Shown here: positions 11,531 through 25,489 of the stretch, piece after piece
How the letters are laid out: every line of letters begins with the position of its first letter
Numbering within the stretch: the stretch's first letter is position 1
Source of the DNA: Vitis vinifera
Lineage: Eukaryota > Streptophyta > Magnoliopsida > Vitales > Vitaceae
Length of the DNA stretch: 64,000 bases
Direction: 5' to 3'
Assembly: GCF_030704535.1 (NCBI RefSeq)
Contig: NC_081813.1
Coordinates: 14,501,501 to 14,565,500, forward strand
Translations under genes and position numbers: made by a program
The notes under the pieces: model-generated
The model's input: only the letters and a program-made list of their open reading frames with translations
Told to the model about the DNA's origin: nothing
Databases searched by the model: none

Positions 11531-14229
11531 CTAACATATGAAATATTAATAATAATAATAGTTTCTTGTATAGATTTTAATTTAATTTAAGTATGTAAAG
11601 AAATAAACAGTGAGGGTAAGATTAGGAAAGAAAATGAATTTTATAATAATTTGGAAACTCACTAAATTAATTTATTATTGTTTAGTAAGTTGAAAAATAA
11701 TATTGGGTAGTAATAATATTAGCATGAGAAATTAATTAGGATCCCTAAGACTACATAAAATATTTTTAGGATTTTCAAATTTATATATTTGGATAAATAA
11801 TCAATAATCACTATTATGTATGATATTATGTTAGGTGAGAAGGAAATTTTTCAAAGTTAAATACTTCAAGATTTTGAGTGCTTCTTCAAAGTAAGGAAAA
11901 TTAATGCAGATTTTTATAGAAGAAAATAATTTTTTTTATATTGTATTTTGTAATGTGTAAAAATATTATCTTTATCTTTTTGCATGGATCAAATATGTGT
12001 TTTGTATGGAAAGTATTTTTTTTGAGAATTTTTTTGTTTATTTATGAAAAGTGAAAAATCGAGGAGATATGATATAAGCTTATAATAGATACTTCTAGTG
12101 TATGTTATATATTTATAAACATTTGAAATTTGAAGTCAATTTAAAGTTTGGAAAATTGAAATTAAAAGATAAAAATTGAGGTACCATGACAATTTCATGT
12201 TCTCATTTTTATTTGAAAAATTAAATTATTAAATAAAATTTCACCACAAAATTGAAAAATGAAGGCATTAAAATTTTGTGCAAATCTAAATTTTGCACTA
12301 AAATCATATCTAGCCGATTTTTTTTTTGTTGAATTTTGTTAACATGCGAAGACAGGAAAATATTGAGAAAAACAATTTTGGATATATATGAAAACATATA
12401 GGAACCATTGGTAAAGTTAAGGAAAATGAAGGTTATAATACCTCTTGGTTTGAGGGTGTTGATGATAGTGGTGATAGTGGTGTGATCTTTATGCTACATT
12501 AAAGTTTATTTCTGCTTCATTAAAGTAAATAAAAGGACAATATATATATTATTTTATTTTATTTTATTTTAGTTTCATAAGAATTTAAAAAAATTCTTAT
12601 AACATGCACCTTGGGAAAAGCCATAAAATTGCAAAAGCACACTTAACCCATTACGCTCATATTCAAACCAATTAAAATTGTGACAAATGGTTCTGATTAA
12701 TTTGCATCAGTCAGTGGAGGTTGTCTTTGGGGTCAATTTTTCTGGAGGATCATGGGCTTATACAAACCCTTCATTCAAGACTCCTATCGTTTCCTAGCCC
12801 CAAATCAAAAGAAGAAAAAACTTCCCTATATATGAATCCTCTAAGATCCTAACCAATATGATTTAAAAGTAAAGAAAAAAATATATATGATGAATTTTGA
12901 AAGTTTGAATGACTCAAATTAAGATATATATCTAATTAAGATGTCTAGCTTGCTCAATGACCTGTGGATTAATTCTCCTTTCAAGGCCAGCCTCTTTGTT
13001 GCATAAAAAAGTGAAGCAATGATCCTCAACTCATATTTAAACAATTATGTTAAAAATAAATCCACATAATTTTTTTAAGAAAAATATTATAATCATGTCA
13101 TAAAAGAGGAATTAATAATCATGCATCAAAGAATGTAGTGGTGCACAAAATGTCTAAAAGAAAAATGAAAAAAAAAAAAAAAAAAGAAGAAGAAGGAAGT
13201 CCTCTACAAACTAGTAATTATTGTTGTATTTAACAATTAAAATATGTTGAAAAAAGTTTTAAATTCCTAATTTGAATGTATTTCTTTTTTTAAGAGAAAT
13301 ATTATATAAAATATTTCTTAAGTTTATATATGATTATAATTATATTTTTTTATATAAAATATATAAGAAAAGCTAGTAAGAATATTTTTATAAATATTTT
13401 AAGTCATGAGAGAAAAATATTATAAGATAAATATGATCTTATAAAGACTATAAGTGGTGAATAGAGATATGAGAAAAAAAAAACAAAAAACACCCCATGG
13501 AGTAAGAAGACTCACTTAATGAGGCATAAATATGTGGAAAAGTGAGAGATACCATTTGGGGTATAAATTAAACCATGCATAAGTATAAACATATTAATAT
13601 TTTAAACTCTATTTAGATAAAATAAGTATAATATTAAAATGTGAAAATAGATATTGAAAATAAAAGAAAAATTTTGCTATTTAATTTTTCTTATATATTC
13701 GAAGTTATATACTTATTTACTTATATATTTATATATTTATCTATTCTATTATTTTTTAATTTAAAAATATATTATATTATCTTACATATATTATCCACAT
13801 ATTTACCTATACAAAATTAAAACAAATAATATTTACAGTATTTATTATTTTGTACATTCTAGCGCAATAGCATATGTAGCCAAGTGGAGTTTTCCTGTTC
13901 AACCTTTCATCCATTATTTTATAATACACACACAGGACATTGCGTTCATTTTATACTTATGTATTTTTATTATAACAAAATTAAAAAAAAATTACTGGGT
14001 GGTCCCACCCCTCCTAATAATCATCTTTCCTCTGTTTTTTATTTTTTATTTTAAAAAATGAAGTAATTATAAAAATAATTATATTTGATTTCCATTGAAA
14101 AGAATAATTTATCATTTAATAAAGGTTTTTTCTCTCTCGCCCTTTTTTGTATGGTATCATGGCCATATATAAAACCTTCTTTTAATACTTGTATCTTTCC
14201 TTACTCCAAGTCTAAAGGCTAAATCTAAA
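11531..14229. other. AT-rich intergenic sequence, no gene seen
   Basis: Very AT-rich with homopolymer runs and many stops in all frames. I find no coding sequence, tRNA or clear transposon terminus. Short simple repeats occur, for example tttta repeats near 12550. Confidence 0.6.
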
Positions 14230-14541
14230 GGTTATATTTGGTTCTTGGAAAGTAATAAGAAAAGATAAAAAGCTGTTAAAGAAAATGATTTTTTCATGTA
14301 TCGGATTTAGTCTTAAAAATGTAAAAGAAAAATTAAATATAATTAAAATTAGTTAGAAATTTATACATTTTAAAATTATTTAATCGTTATATAATGAAAG
14401 AAAATAAGTAAAATAAGTTTGAAAAAACATATAAAAATAATTTATTAACTTTAAAACTATTTTTTATTTTCCTTTCACTTTTTTTCTAGTACTTTTCTTC
14501 TTTATTTTCTTTCCCTCAAATTTTCGGAACCAAACATAGTC
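14230..14541. mobile_element. Small MITE, hAT-like termini
   Basis: The left end reads GGTTATATTTGGTTCTTGG. The reverse complement of the right end reads GACTATGTTTGGTTCCG. Together they form imperfect terminal inverted repeats around TTTGGTTC on a 312-bp AT-rich body with no coding capacity. This terminal motif is common among plant hAT-type MITEs. I could not settle a target duplication. Confidence 0.5.
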
Positions 14542-14640
14542 AAAGGAGAAACATCAATCCCTTTTGTATATAAATCTTCTAAAGTAGCAACACATATTCT
14601 CTTAGACAAGAAAATTTTAGAGCTCTTCTATGATAGCAAG

Positions 14641-14669
<29 letters not shown>
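14641..14669. repeat. (AT)n microsatellite
   Basis: About 14 uninterrupted AT dinucleotides, directly upstream of the 295-bp array. Confidence 0.9.
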
Positions 14670-14673
<4 letters not shown>

Positions 14674-14829
14674 TTTTATACTTTAATTTTTGAATCAACA
14701 ATAAATTTTAGCATAAAAACAAAAATTATTTTTTTTAATGAATTGAATAGAAATTAAAAGAGAAAAAGTTTATTCCCTTCTCACTTTTAAATCTTATTTC
14801 ATAAATATTTATTCATAAATCTTATTTCA

Positions 14830-17800
14830 TAAAAATTGATGGTGAAAATTAATAAAGAGCTATGGGACCACTAAACCCACGACGACTTGAAAGTTTCAAC
14901 ATTTCAAGCATACTCCATCTACAAACCTAATCTACTATTCTAGTTTAATTATATTTATATACATTTTCCTAATTTGCATTCACTAGTAAAAAAAAATCAA
15001 AGTTGAACTTAGAAAATGGGTTCAATTTATTTTCGACTGAGGTTGTGATTCACGAACGTAGCTATCAATGACTTGACTTTTAAGGCCAAATTAATACAGG
15101 GGTTAGAAGTGACTTGACTTTATTGCAGAAAATTGATAGTGAAAATTAATAGAGAGCTATGGGACCACTAAACCCACGATGACTTGGAAGTTTCAACAAT
15201 TCAAGTTGACTCCACCTACAAACTTAATCTACTATTCAAGTTTAATTGTATTTATATACATTTCCCCTATTTGCATTCACTAGTAAAAAATTAAAAGTTG
15301 AACTTAGAAAATGGGTTCAATTTATTTTCAACTTGGGTTGTGATTCATGAACGTAGCTATCAATGACTTGACTTTTAAGGCCAAATTAATAGAGGGGTCA
15401 GGAATGACTTGACTTTATTGCAGAAAATTGATGGTGGAAATTAATAGAGAGCTATGGGACCACTAGACCCACGATGACTTGGAAGTTTCAACAATTCAAG
15501 TTGACTCCACCTACAAACTTAATCTACTATTCTAGTTTAATTGTATTTATATACATTTTCCCAATTTGCATTCACTAGTAAAAAATTAAAAGTTGAACTT
15601 AGAAAATGGGTTCAATTTATTTTCAACTTGGGTTGTGATTCATGAACGTAGCTATCAATGACTTGACTTTTGAGGCCAAATTAATAGAGGGGTCAGGAAT
15701 GACTTGACTTTATTGCAGAAAATTGATGGTGGAAATTAATAGAGAGCTATGGGACCACTAGACCCACGATGACTTGGAAGTTTCAACAATTCAAGTTGAC
15801 TCCACCTACAAACTTAATCTACTATTCTAGTTTAATTGTATTTATATGCATTTTCCCTATTTGCATTCACTAGTAAAAAATTAAAAGTTGAACTTAGAAA
15901 ATGGGTTCAATTTATTTTCAACTTGGGTTGTGATTCATGAACGTAGCTATCAATGACTTGACTTTTGAGGCCAAATTAATAGAGGGGTCATGAATGACTT
16001 GACTTTATTGCAGAAAATTGATGGTGGAAATTAATAGAGAGCTATGGGACCACTAGACCCACGATGACTTGGAAGTTTCAACAATTCAAGTTGACTCCAC
16101 CTACAAACTTAATCTACTATTCTAGTTTAATTGTATTTATATGCATTTTCCCTATTTGCATTCACTAGTAAAAAATTAAAAGTTGAACTTAGAAAATGGG
16201 TTCAATTTATTTTCAACTTGGGTTGTGATTCATGAACGTAGCTATCAATGACTTGACTTTTAAGGCCAAATTAATAGAGGGGTTAGGAATGACTTGACTT
16301 TATTGTAGAAAATTGATGGTGGAAATTAATAGAGAGCTATGGGACCACTAGACCCACGATGACTTGGAAGTTTCAACAATTCAAGTTGACTCCACCTACA
16401 AACTTAATCTACTATTCTAGTTTAATTGTATTTATATGCATTTTCCCTATTTGCATTCACTAGTAAAAAATTAAAAGTTGAGCTTAGAAAATGGGTTCAA
16501 TTTATTTTCAACTTGGGTTGTGATTCATGAACGTAGCTATCAATGACTTGACTTTTAAGGCCAAATTAATAGAGGGGTTAGGAATGACTTGACTTTATTG
16601 CAGAAAATTGATGGTGGAAATTAATAGAGAGCTATGGGACCACTAGACCCACGATGACTTGGAAGTTTCAATAATTCAAGTTGACTCCACCTACAAACTT
16701 AATCTACTATTCTAGTTTAATTGTATTTATATACATTTTCCCAATTTGCATTCACTAGTAAAAAATTAAAAGTTGAACTTAGAAAATGGATTCAATTTAT
16801 TTTCAACTTGGGTTGTGATTCATGAATGTAGCTATCAATGACTTGACTTTTAAGGCCAAATTAATAGAGGGTTCAGGAATGACTTGACTTTATTGCAGAA
16901 AATTGATGGTGGAAATTAATAGAGAGCTATGGGACCACTAGACCCACGATGACTTGGAAGTTTCAACAATTCAAGTTGACTCCACCTACAAACTTAATCT
17001 ACTATTCTAGTGTAATTGTATTTATATGCATTTTCCCTATTTGCATTCACTAGTAAAAAATTAAAAATTGAACTTAGAAAATGGGTTCAATTTATTTTCA
17101 ACTTGGGTTGTGATTCATGAACGTAGCTATCAATGACTTGACTTTTAAGGCCAAATTAATAGAGGGGTCAGGAATGACTTGACTTTATTGCAGAAAATTG
17201 ATGGTGGAAATTAATAGAGAGCTATGGGACCACTAGACCCACGATGACTTGGAAGTTTCAACAATTCAAGTTGACTCCACCTACAAACTTAATCTACTAT
17301 TCTAGTTTAATTGTATTGATATACATTTTCCCTATTTGCATTCACTAGTAAAAAATTAAAAGTTGAACTTAGAAAATGGGCTCAATTTATTTTCTACTTG
17401 GGTTGTGATTTATGAACGTAGCTATCAATGACTTGACTTTTAAGGCCAAATTAATAGAGGGGTCAGGAATGACTTGACTTTATTGCAGAAAATTGATGGT
17501 GGAAATTAATAGAGAGCTATGGGACCACTAGACCCACGATGACTTGGAAGTTTCAACAATTCAAGTTGACTCCACCTACAAACTTAATCTACTATTCTAG
17601 TTTAATTGTATTTATATGCATTTTCCCTATTTGCATTCACTAGTAAAAAATTAAAAGTTGAACTTAGAAAATGGGTTCAATTTATTTTCAACTTGGGTTG
17701 TGATTCATGAACGTAGCTATCAATGACTTGAATTTTAAGGTCAAACTAATAGAGGGGTCAGGAATGACTTGACTTTATTGCAGAAAATTGATGGTGGAAA

Positions 17801-18038
17801 TTAATAGAGAGTTATGGGACCACTAGACCCATGATGACTTGGAAGTTTCAACAATTCAAGTTGACTCTACCTACAAACTTAATCTACTATTCTAGTTTAA
17901 TTGTATTTATATACATTTTTCCTATTTGCATTCACTAGTAAAAAATTAAAAGTTGAACTTAGAAAATGGATTCAATTTATTTTCAACTTGGGTTGTGATT
18001 CATGAACGTAGCTATCAATGACTTGACTTTTAAGGCCA
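14830..18038. repeat. Tandem satellite array, 295-bp unit, about 10.9 copies
   Basis: The landmark gcagaaaattgatggtgg (or a close variant) occurs at 15125, 15420, 15715, 16010, 16305, 16600, 16895, 17190, 17485 and 17780, always 295 bases apart. A diverged first copy begins near 14830. Internal copies differ by only a few substitutions and show no indels. The first two copies are the most diverged. The last copy breaks off about 35 bases early at 18038, where LTR-like sequence begins. The unit has no long open frame. Each copy carries three TTGACT cores, the sequence of the WRKY W-box; function is unknown. Confidence 0.97.
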
Positions 18039-19259
18039 TATAACTAGAAGAATTCCGGATGTGATACATCTGGGTGGAATGGGTGAGAATTTTCGTCCGG
18101 GTGGAATGAGCGATGCCTCGTGTTGCAAGAGGCTGTCTGCGCGTCCAAGGGAGAGAGAGCCACGCGGAAATTTTCAGGGAGGATCCCACATACACATGGG
18201 TATTGATGATGAGTTAAACGGGCATAGGAGTGGAGTGATAGATGGGGACGTAGGCATGTTGGATAAAACGATGAATAATAAACGAGAATGGGTGTGGGGA
18301 TGCTGATGAGGTGAGCTTTGCTGCCATGACAACTACTCCAGATTTCCTAGGATCTCCTTCAAGCAGGGATGAGAAAATGGATGCGTACCATGGACGGATA
18401 TCAAGAGCAAAGGAGGATAACGAAACAGAGCACAAAGAGTAGATACGAGAAAATGAGCCCGACAAGCTATGCTTCATATCATACCAACAGGCTTAGATGA
18501 TGGTGGGTAAGATTAAATGAGTATCAAATGAAAGGTAAAACGTGGTTACAAAAATATCCCATGGAGAAATCAAAACTAGAGCAAACTAAGCCACTACAAA
18601 ACCATTAGCAAAAATATGAATGTATTCACTCCCAATCAACAATCATCATCCGAGAGTTAGTAAAAACAGAGTAGAAAAGCACACCAATAGAAGCTGACGA
18701 AGAATACACAATAAATGTACCTCAAAATAACCCTCTCCAGCTAGGTGGGCAAGAAATCGGACAACTATCCTTCCTCTCAAGCAACTAGCCAAGGAATGCC
18801 CCTTTCCTATCAGTCCTCTCAGGCTAAACTCTGCTCTCTTCTCTACTTCTCTTTTTTTTCTTCTTCTGGATATCCTCTTCCTTCTGCCCAATGCCCTCTA
18901 CCCCCTCCTGGAATCACTTTCCTTGGCAAGCCATCCTGTCTTCTCCTGTTCATGCATCAGCCAGTATGGCCTGCCCAACTACCCTCACTGTTGCTGCGCG
19001 CTTCATGCAGTCGGCATCCCTCTAAGCTGGGGGTCCCCTACCCTCCTAACCGCCTACAGGACCACCTTCCCCAAAAAATATCTCCAACGGCCTGAAGATT
19101 TTAGAATATCCTCTTGACAGGTGTCTTCTTCTGATTGCTTCTTTAATTCCACTATTTTGATCCCATATTGACTAATCTGGGAGTGACACGTGGCCATGCG
19201 AGATGGTGTCACTTGTCAAGCATCAGCTGCAAGAATGACTCCCAAAATGGGGGTCTACA
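18039..19259 (-). mobile_element. Truncated LTR related to the Tat-like LTR
   Basis: The segment ends TGGGGGTCTACA at 19259, like the terminus at 11530. It shares a GC-rich block around ccttggcaagcca (18921 versus 11288), followed in both by text with repeated tggcc words. It is colinear with the transcription-start half of the LTR at 7201-11530 but clearly diverged. The left part is missing: sequence changes from satellite to LTR at 18038. Probably a decayed solo or partial LTR. Confidence 0.55.
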
Positions 19260-21844
19260 CAACCCTAAATTAAAATCTATGAACGTTCTAAGAATATGAA
19301 ACTTGGAAAATGAAGTCCTACTCGAGTAAAACTTAAGCCATTGAGTCCATACCTTGAAATTTAATAACTAAATCAAATTGTCTCTAAGACCATCAACTAA
19401 GCTCAATGTCAATTAGTCTTAGATTTCCCCAAAATAGAGCCTACTAAAATACCATTCAATTTCTTAATTTTTCTTACTAATTAAAAGAGTTCCCAAAATT
19501 ATGAAACTCTCTAGATTTGCTTTGTGACGAGTCTAAAAACTTATAAAAATAATTTAGAGCTCCGAGGAACAAGATGTTTGAGACCTATAAAAAATAACTA
19601 CAATGAGTATGCTTGATGTAAGGACCCTACTACTTATGTTAGTCATATGTAGAAAATATCTCCCTATTCAATTCATCAACCCTCTTATTTATAGAAATAA
19701 AAACTAAAATGATAAGGATGTGTATTAGTCTTAGGAATATATGTACATTTATGTTTTAATTGAAATTATCTTATGTTATCTTTTTATTAAACAGATGTTG
19801 TTAGGCTTTTTTCATATCTATTAGGACCAATACTAAGAGTTTCCTCTCATATTTCAAACAATGCATGAAGACTTGCAAACTTTCAAAAGAATGATGTCTT
19901 TGAGTTCTATGAGTTCTAGTCTAGGAATTGAAACTTGTTATTAGTTGTTCATGATATATTACCAACAAAATATTCTCTCTCTCAACCTAATACATTAAAA
20001 AACCTATAATTTCATGGAGCTTTAAATTTTACTGACCCAACTTTCTAATATATAATTTATGGTTACAAAAAAGTTCAAATTAAATCCTAAATTCCCGCTC
20101 AAAGAATCTTAAAACCTAAAAATCCCCATGGTCACAATGAATTTCAAATAATTTCATACCTAAACACCTTTAGAATTATGATTTTTCAAAAATAAGAAAG
20201 GAATTAAGTCGTCTAGGTATAATAGAGTATGAAAAAATATTCACCAAGCTTTAGAGAAAATTAAAATAATTTAATTTATAGAATTCAAAAGTTAAAAAAG
20301 ATAAATAAAACATAAGTGAAGGAAAACTTCAATCCTACTAATAGAATCATAGATTCTCATTTCATCTCCCCTCATTAATTTAAGGTCACATTCAATTAAT
20401 TGAATTTCATCCCATTGGAATTCTGTTTAGTACATCTTAATTTCTTTCACATAAATATTCAACTAAGTATTATGCCCGCGACCATAGAATGGTTTTAGAG
20501 AAGGCCCAATGTTGCCAGGGTGCTCAAGGCCGCGGAAATAAGGTATGTATTTAAAGCACCAGCTCTCACAGTCTCTTCCCCTTCGACAGGGACTCCAACG
20601 ATCCAACACCTTCAAATTAAGGTAAAACAAAATTTTCTCCCATGTTGGATTCTGAAATCCCTTTTATCTTCTCCCGTTTTCCCTTCTCCATTGCATCAAA
20701 ATCGTAAATAAGAAGGATTTGTTTCTATTCAAACCCATTATCAATGGTTGTTAATTTTTCTTTTTAACTCCTTTAATTTGATTTTTAATCTCTTGTTTAA
20801 TAAATCATTTGGTAGGAATTTCTGTGCTACCATTTCAGTAGCAGATTGCATAGTCATGTGGGGATCACTCTCCACAAAATCGCCATTGTGCTGCTCTGGT
20901 ACTTCCTTTTTCATTTACAGGTGCTAAATTTTCTCTAACAAGTGGTAGCAATTTGAATTCTAGGGTTACTCTGTTTTTGCTATTTTAGTTTGGGAAGCCC
21001 GCTTATTCTGCTGTTGCGTATTCTTTTGGTTATATTTGCTTCTTAGTTTTGTTTAATATTTCCTTTGCAACTTCATGATGGGAACATCCACCAGAAGATT
21101 GTTCATGGAATTGTCGAGGGAACTTTGGTGGCTAAGCTTGATGTTATAAAAACAATGAGTTCTAATTGAGTGAAAATGATTCAGTTTGGGTTTGAAGTGG
21201 GAGAGCTATGGATTTTTAAATTGTCACAGTGGATGCTATTGTGTGCCTCATCTATAATAATCCAGCATGGGTTTCTTGTTAAGCCATTACTTTTTTACAC
21301 CATCAAATCCAGTCAAACATTTGTGCAAAATATATTCAAACCCAAGTCTAGTACTAGTGGAATAATGTTGCTACAAGCTTACTCATTTTCATCTTGTTTG
21401 TTACAGAAATCTGAGTCCTTAATAGGGGATGTTCAATACTGCTGGGATTCTGATATAAAAAAAAAATTCTAGCAACCTGTATAATGTGTTCCACCATTCA
21501 TGCTCTGTTTGGAAGCACTCTTGTCTCACTTAATAGCACTAGCATGTTTAAGGGCATTTATTTTTGTGGTGGGTTTATATTGGAATATTGGAATAAAGAA
21601 TAAAAGAGAAATAAATTGGAAATATGTTAAGGAAACTTGTTTTGACCTGTACCTCTTTTATTTGTTTGAACTCAAGATATTTAAATCAGCTATTGGTTTA
21701 TTTGGGTGTCAAAGTAGATCAGTGAGTGATGATGTCCTAATAAAACAGCTTTAAGGTTTTCATTTTTTCTTTGAATTAGCCTTTCACTTCATCAATTAAT
21801 TAATTAATTAGACATGATTTGTGAAATGTTTGTTTGTGAAGTAT
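19260..21844. other. Intergenic, no convincing gene
   Basis: AT-rich sequence with scattered short open frames. Nothing matches a family I recognise. The open frame at 21170-21472 has no recognisable motif. Confidence 0.5.
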
Positions 21845-22647
21845 TTCTGTATAGCCCGGACTTAATACTTTCAGCCCTTGCTTCAGTTGCCTTTGCTGCT
21901 GCAATTTTTGACCTCCCTTTGTGAACCTCAGATTTCAGCAGTGCTATTTCAACTTGAGCTTCATTCTCCCTTCCTCTAATCTCATCCACCTCTATTTTTG
22001 TCCTCTCTAATTCCCCTGTAAGCATCTCAACATCACAGTTTAAACGCCCTACCTCCTCATTTGCATTCTTAAGCTTTATTTTAAACTGATTAAGCTCCAT
22101 TTCCAGTGAGTTAATGGATACTGCTTGTTCTGAGTTCTCTCTTTCCTGCCTTTCAAAATCTAATTATAGCTTGTTTAAATTGTTGATGGCATCAGAAGCA
22201 GCTTTTGCAGATACACAGTAAGTTCATTGCCTTCTTTAAGTTCAAATTGCAGATTTGCAGGGTTTCAATAAATTCCGATTTAGCCAGGAGCTCATTTTCC
22301 AGAAACTGCACTATCTCTGTTTGTTTCCTCAACTCTTCTAGCTGTTCCTGTGCTTGAGCCAAAGTTGCTGTCACTAACTGTAACTCCGCCTCTTTCTCAC
22401 ATAGAACTGCAGACTTCTCTTTCTCTGCTTCAATAGCAGCCAGCTTTGAATGAAGAATAACTTCATGGAACTCTGAGACATGCTTTAGAAGCTCATCAGT
22501 CTTGCCTTTTTCCATGTTGGCAGCTGTTTCCGTCAGCTTTGCTTGTGTCATAGCCTTGAATTCAGATTCTCTAGCATTAGCAAGTTCTGTTTCCATATGA
22601 AATAATACTTCTTGGGTTGTCTTCAACTTGCTTAAACCATGATAAAG
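21845..22647 (-). pseudogene. Coiled-coil protein exon, WEB-family-like, broken
   Basis: The minus strand encodes a long heptad-rich coiled coil from 22647: METELANARESEFKAMTQAK, then later ENELLAKSEFIETLQ, then after a frame change SDAINNLNKL, a stop, LDFERQERENSEQ, and AAAKATEARAESIKSGLY. The style resembles plant WEB/DUF827 coiled-coil proteins, which act in chloroplast movement; this is recalled similarity only. Defects: a frameshift near 22200, an in-frame TAA near 22166, and loss of homology after KSGLY near 21845. The upstream edge looks like a 3' splice site (CTGTAG then CTTTATC), so this is a genomic exon rather than a processed copy. Confidence 0.6.
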
Positions 22648-23319
22648 CTACAGAATGGAAAGAAAGTGTTATATATCGTGATTTTTCGAGTTTAGTTTTT
22701 AATTTGGCGTACTATCTGCTTTATAGGTTTTGGGATATTGGAAAATCTAAGCATCATGTTTTTTTCTTTTTCTTGCTGAATATTTATTAGTTGTGTAGTT
22801 TTAATTTTTGGAAGCAACAACGTTGAATATTTATTAGTCATGTGGTTTTGGATTTTTGAAAGTTAACTGGCTTGTGATTATTGCTGGAATTTGGAAATTA
22901 GGATTCAAAACTTTGTTTTTCCTTCTCTTCCTCTATATTCTAAGCAATCTAATAGAGGATTGGGGTTTAATGGTAGTTTAGTCTGTAGTGGCAATGGGAA
23001 TGATTGTCAACCAATTAGATATTTTTTACAATAATTGAAAATTTTAATTAAAAAAATTCCTAACTAGTTTTTTCTTTTTCCCCTAAATTTTCTCTCAGGG
23101 TTTGTGAATTTTCTGTATTTTGGTCAATAATGGAATTTTTTTTCTGCAGTTTTTTAGAATTGGTGGAGGTTCAGATAACAAAATTGGGTTTTTTAGGGGA
23201 AATCGAATTTTTTTCTTTCTTATTTCTATTCTTTAATATCACAAATAACAAAACAAGAAAGAATAGAAATCTTATTATTTAACAGTACAAAAAAAAAAGA
23301 TAACATAGTATATCTCAAC

Positions 23320-24206
23320 TCTATAAGGGGAAGGAGGAAGTGATAAAGGAGGCAGAGGAGCTGAACAAGCAAATGGATGCTTTCGTTGCTCTTCGGATCA
23401 AGGTGGAGAATCACTGGTGGGGTTTAGAGCAGCAGGAGGTGGTGGTTCTGGCCCAGCAGAGAGGTGGCTTGATCATCAGGACAATGGCAGAAGGCCTAGT
23501 AAGGGGGAAATTGTTTGCTCAGATTTTCATTTCAGTCGTAGAAATCTATATTATTATTATTCGGTTTTATATTTAACAAATTTGATAATTGGTTTATTGT
23601 TAAGTTTGATGCATTTTCTATGTAGTCACCCACATGGAAAATATTTAATATGATGCAAGTTCTTATAAGAAAAACAATAAAATTAATAAGAAAAACTTAG
23701 TTTAAAAATGAGACAAGTTCTTGTCTCTTTTTTTTTTTTTTCAAAATTAATTTTAATTTATATAAACAAACAAAATTTCCATCTACTAAAACATCTATGT
23801 GAAATTGATCTTAGCAAACATATTTTCAATCAAAAATTTCACAATCTGTGTTTATTTTTATTTTTTTGATTTTCAGAAACTTAATTTTAAAAATTATTTT
23901 CATAGAAAAGACTCAATCATGCTCTACAGATTTTAAATTTCTTACCTTTATATATAAAGCAAGAACAGGATTGAAGAAATATGATGAAAAAAAGTACTAA
24001 ATTTTGATTTGTTCTTGGTTTTCCTTTCTTTTTGTCATAGAAGGGATATTCTTAGGAACCAGAAACTCCAATATCAACTTCGAAGGGCATTCTCTCCACT
24101 TCAACATCCAACTCGTCATTCAGCAAGGAGGAGCTGAGGAAAGCAGAGGAGCTAATGACAAAGGCATTTGTTAAATTCCATAAAAAACTTCGGGTTATAA
24201 AAGGTT
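23320..24206 (+). pseudogene. PHO1-type phosphate exporter fragments (two exons)
   Basis: Two plus-strand pieces match the N-terminal SPX region of PHO1-family proteins. The first, at about 23330-23410, reads KEAEELNKQMDAFVALRIKV. The second, at about 24056-24206, reads PETPISTSKGIL and then SFSKEELRKAEELMTKAFVK, ending before a GT. PHO1 proteins export phosphate to the xylem. The first piece runs into unrelated sequence after VEN. The exons before and after are not visible, and no transmembrane EXS domain is present. A non-functional gene fragment. Confidence 0.6.
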
Positions 24207-25489
24207 ATTGGTGACATAGGTTTCTTCTTCTTCTTCTTTCTACATAATCTGATGAGGTCTTCTTCTTCTTTCTACATAATCTGATGAAGCTAAACATATT
24301 TCTTGAGAATTTACTAATGTTAGTAGGATCAATTCTATTCTCACACATGCTCCATAGCACTCATAGTTGCCTTTTATTGTTTGGAATGGTTTCAGGGATT
24401 AAATGTTGTTGCTCATGATGCATCTGCAATTGAGGAATACCCTTACTCAGAAGAACAAGGGCTTTGCTTTCATATGGTTTGCAATTGTTGAGCACACCAG
24501 GCATGCATGCTGTCAATGAACTTAAGCATCCAGTGGTATTGAGATTGTCCTCTTCTTTCTTTTCTTGATTCTCTTCTTAGCATTCTATGTTTGGAGCTGG
24601 AGTTGACTTGGAGCCTATAGCCTGAAGGCTAATTTGTAGAGTCAGTCCTTGTGGTGAGCCTCAACACGTAAGCCTTAATAGCCTTTTAACAAAAAAATAA
24701 ACTATGAGAACTAATAAAGCATTAAAAAGGCTCTAACTAAAATATGTAATGCTAAAACTAAATTATGGAATAATTTTCCTTTTTTCTTTCAGAATATTTT
24801 GTAGGGTGCTTTTCATGTTGTTCTCCATCATTGGTTGTATTTTCTGCATGGCATTCCCGACCCCTATTTGCTTTGGATAGTTATTAGTTGCTATGACATG
24901 GATCTTGCAAAAAGAGAACCAATTGGTATTGAAATGAATTACAGTTTTGTTGAATCAGCAGCATGCAGTTTTTACTTTTAACTATTTAATATAGTTTTAC
25001 TTTTTGTTGGTGTTGTATTACTTCATCCATATTTTTCATTGATTAGGCTATTGAATGACCAGCATGCAGCTCCTACAAGTGACATAGAGGTTAGAGCTTT
25101 TTCTAAAATCTGTCAATACAATTGTACACATATCTGAACTAAACATATGGACAGGTTTGGTGAAGTTAAAACATTTACCTTGGTAGATAAGGTATCAAGG
25201 AGGTGTCCAAGAAACAAAGAAGGCAGAGAGATGTCCCTCACATGCTTAAAACCACTAATAAGCTATTCTTTTAAACTAATTTTTTTATTGTAGAATTTGT
25301 TGTTATGTCACATGCATAATTTGGAAAAGGACTATCTATATCATGCCTTTTTCTTCCATGATGTTGAAGAAGAAAACTGGAAACTGAGAGCTTATCTGCT
25401 GTGTATCAGGTTCCCTCTAGTAATCATGCCTATAAGGAGCAGTAGAATGCTATGAGGTGTATCATAACAGTTCAAATATATCTAAAACA

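Noticed and set aside
17983..18195. Open frame spanning the satellite and LTR junction
   Set aside because: It crosses two unrelated repeats, has no motif, and the satellite part has stops in the other copies.
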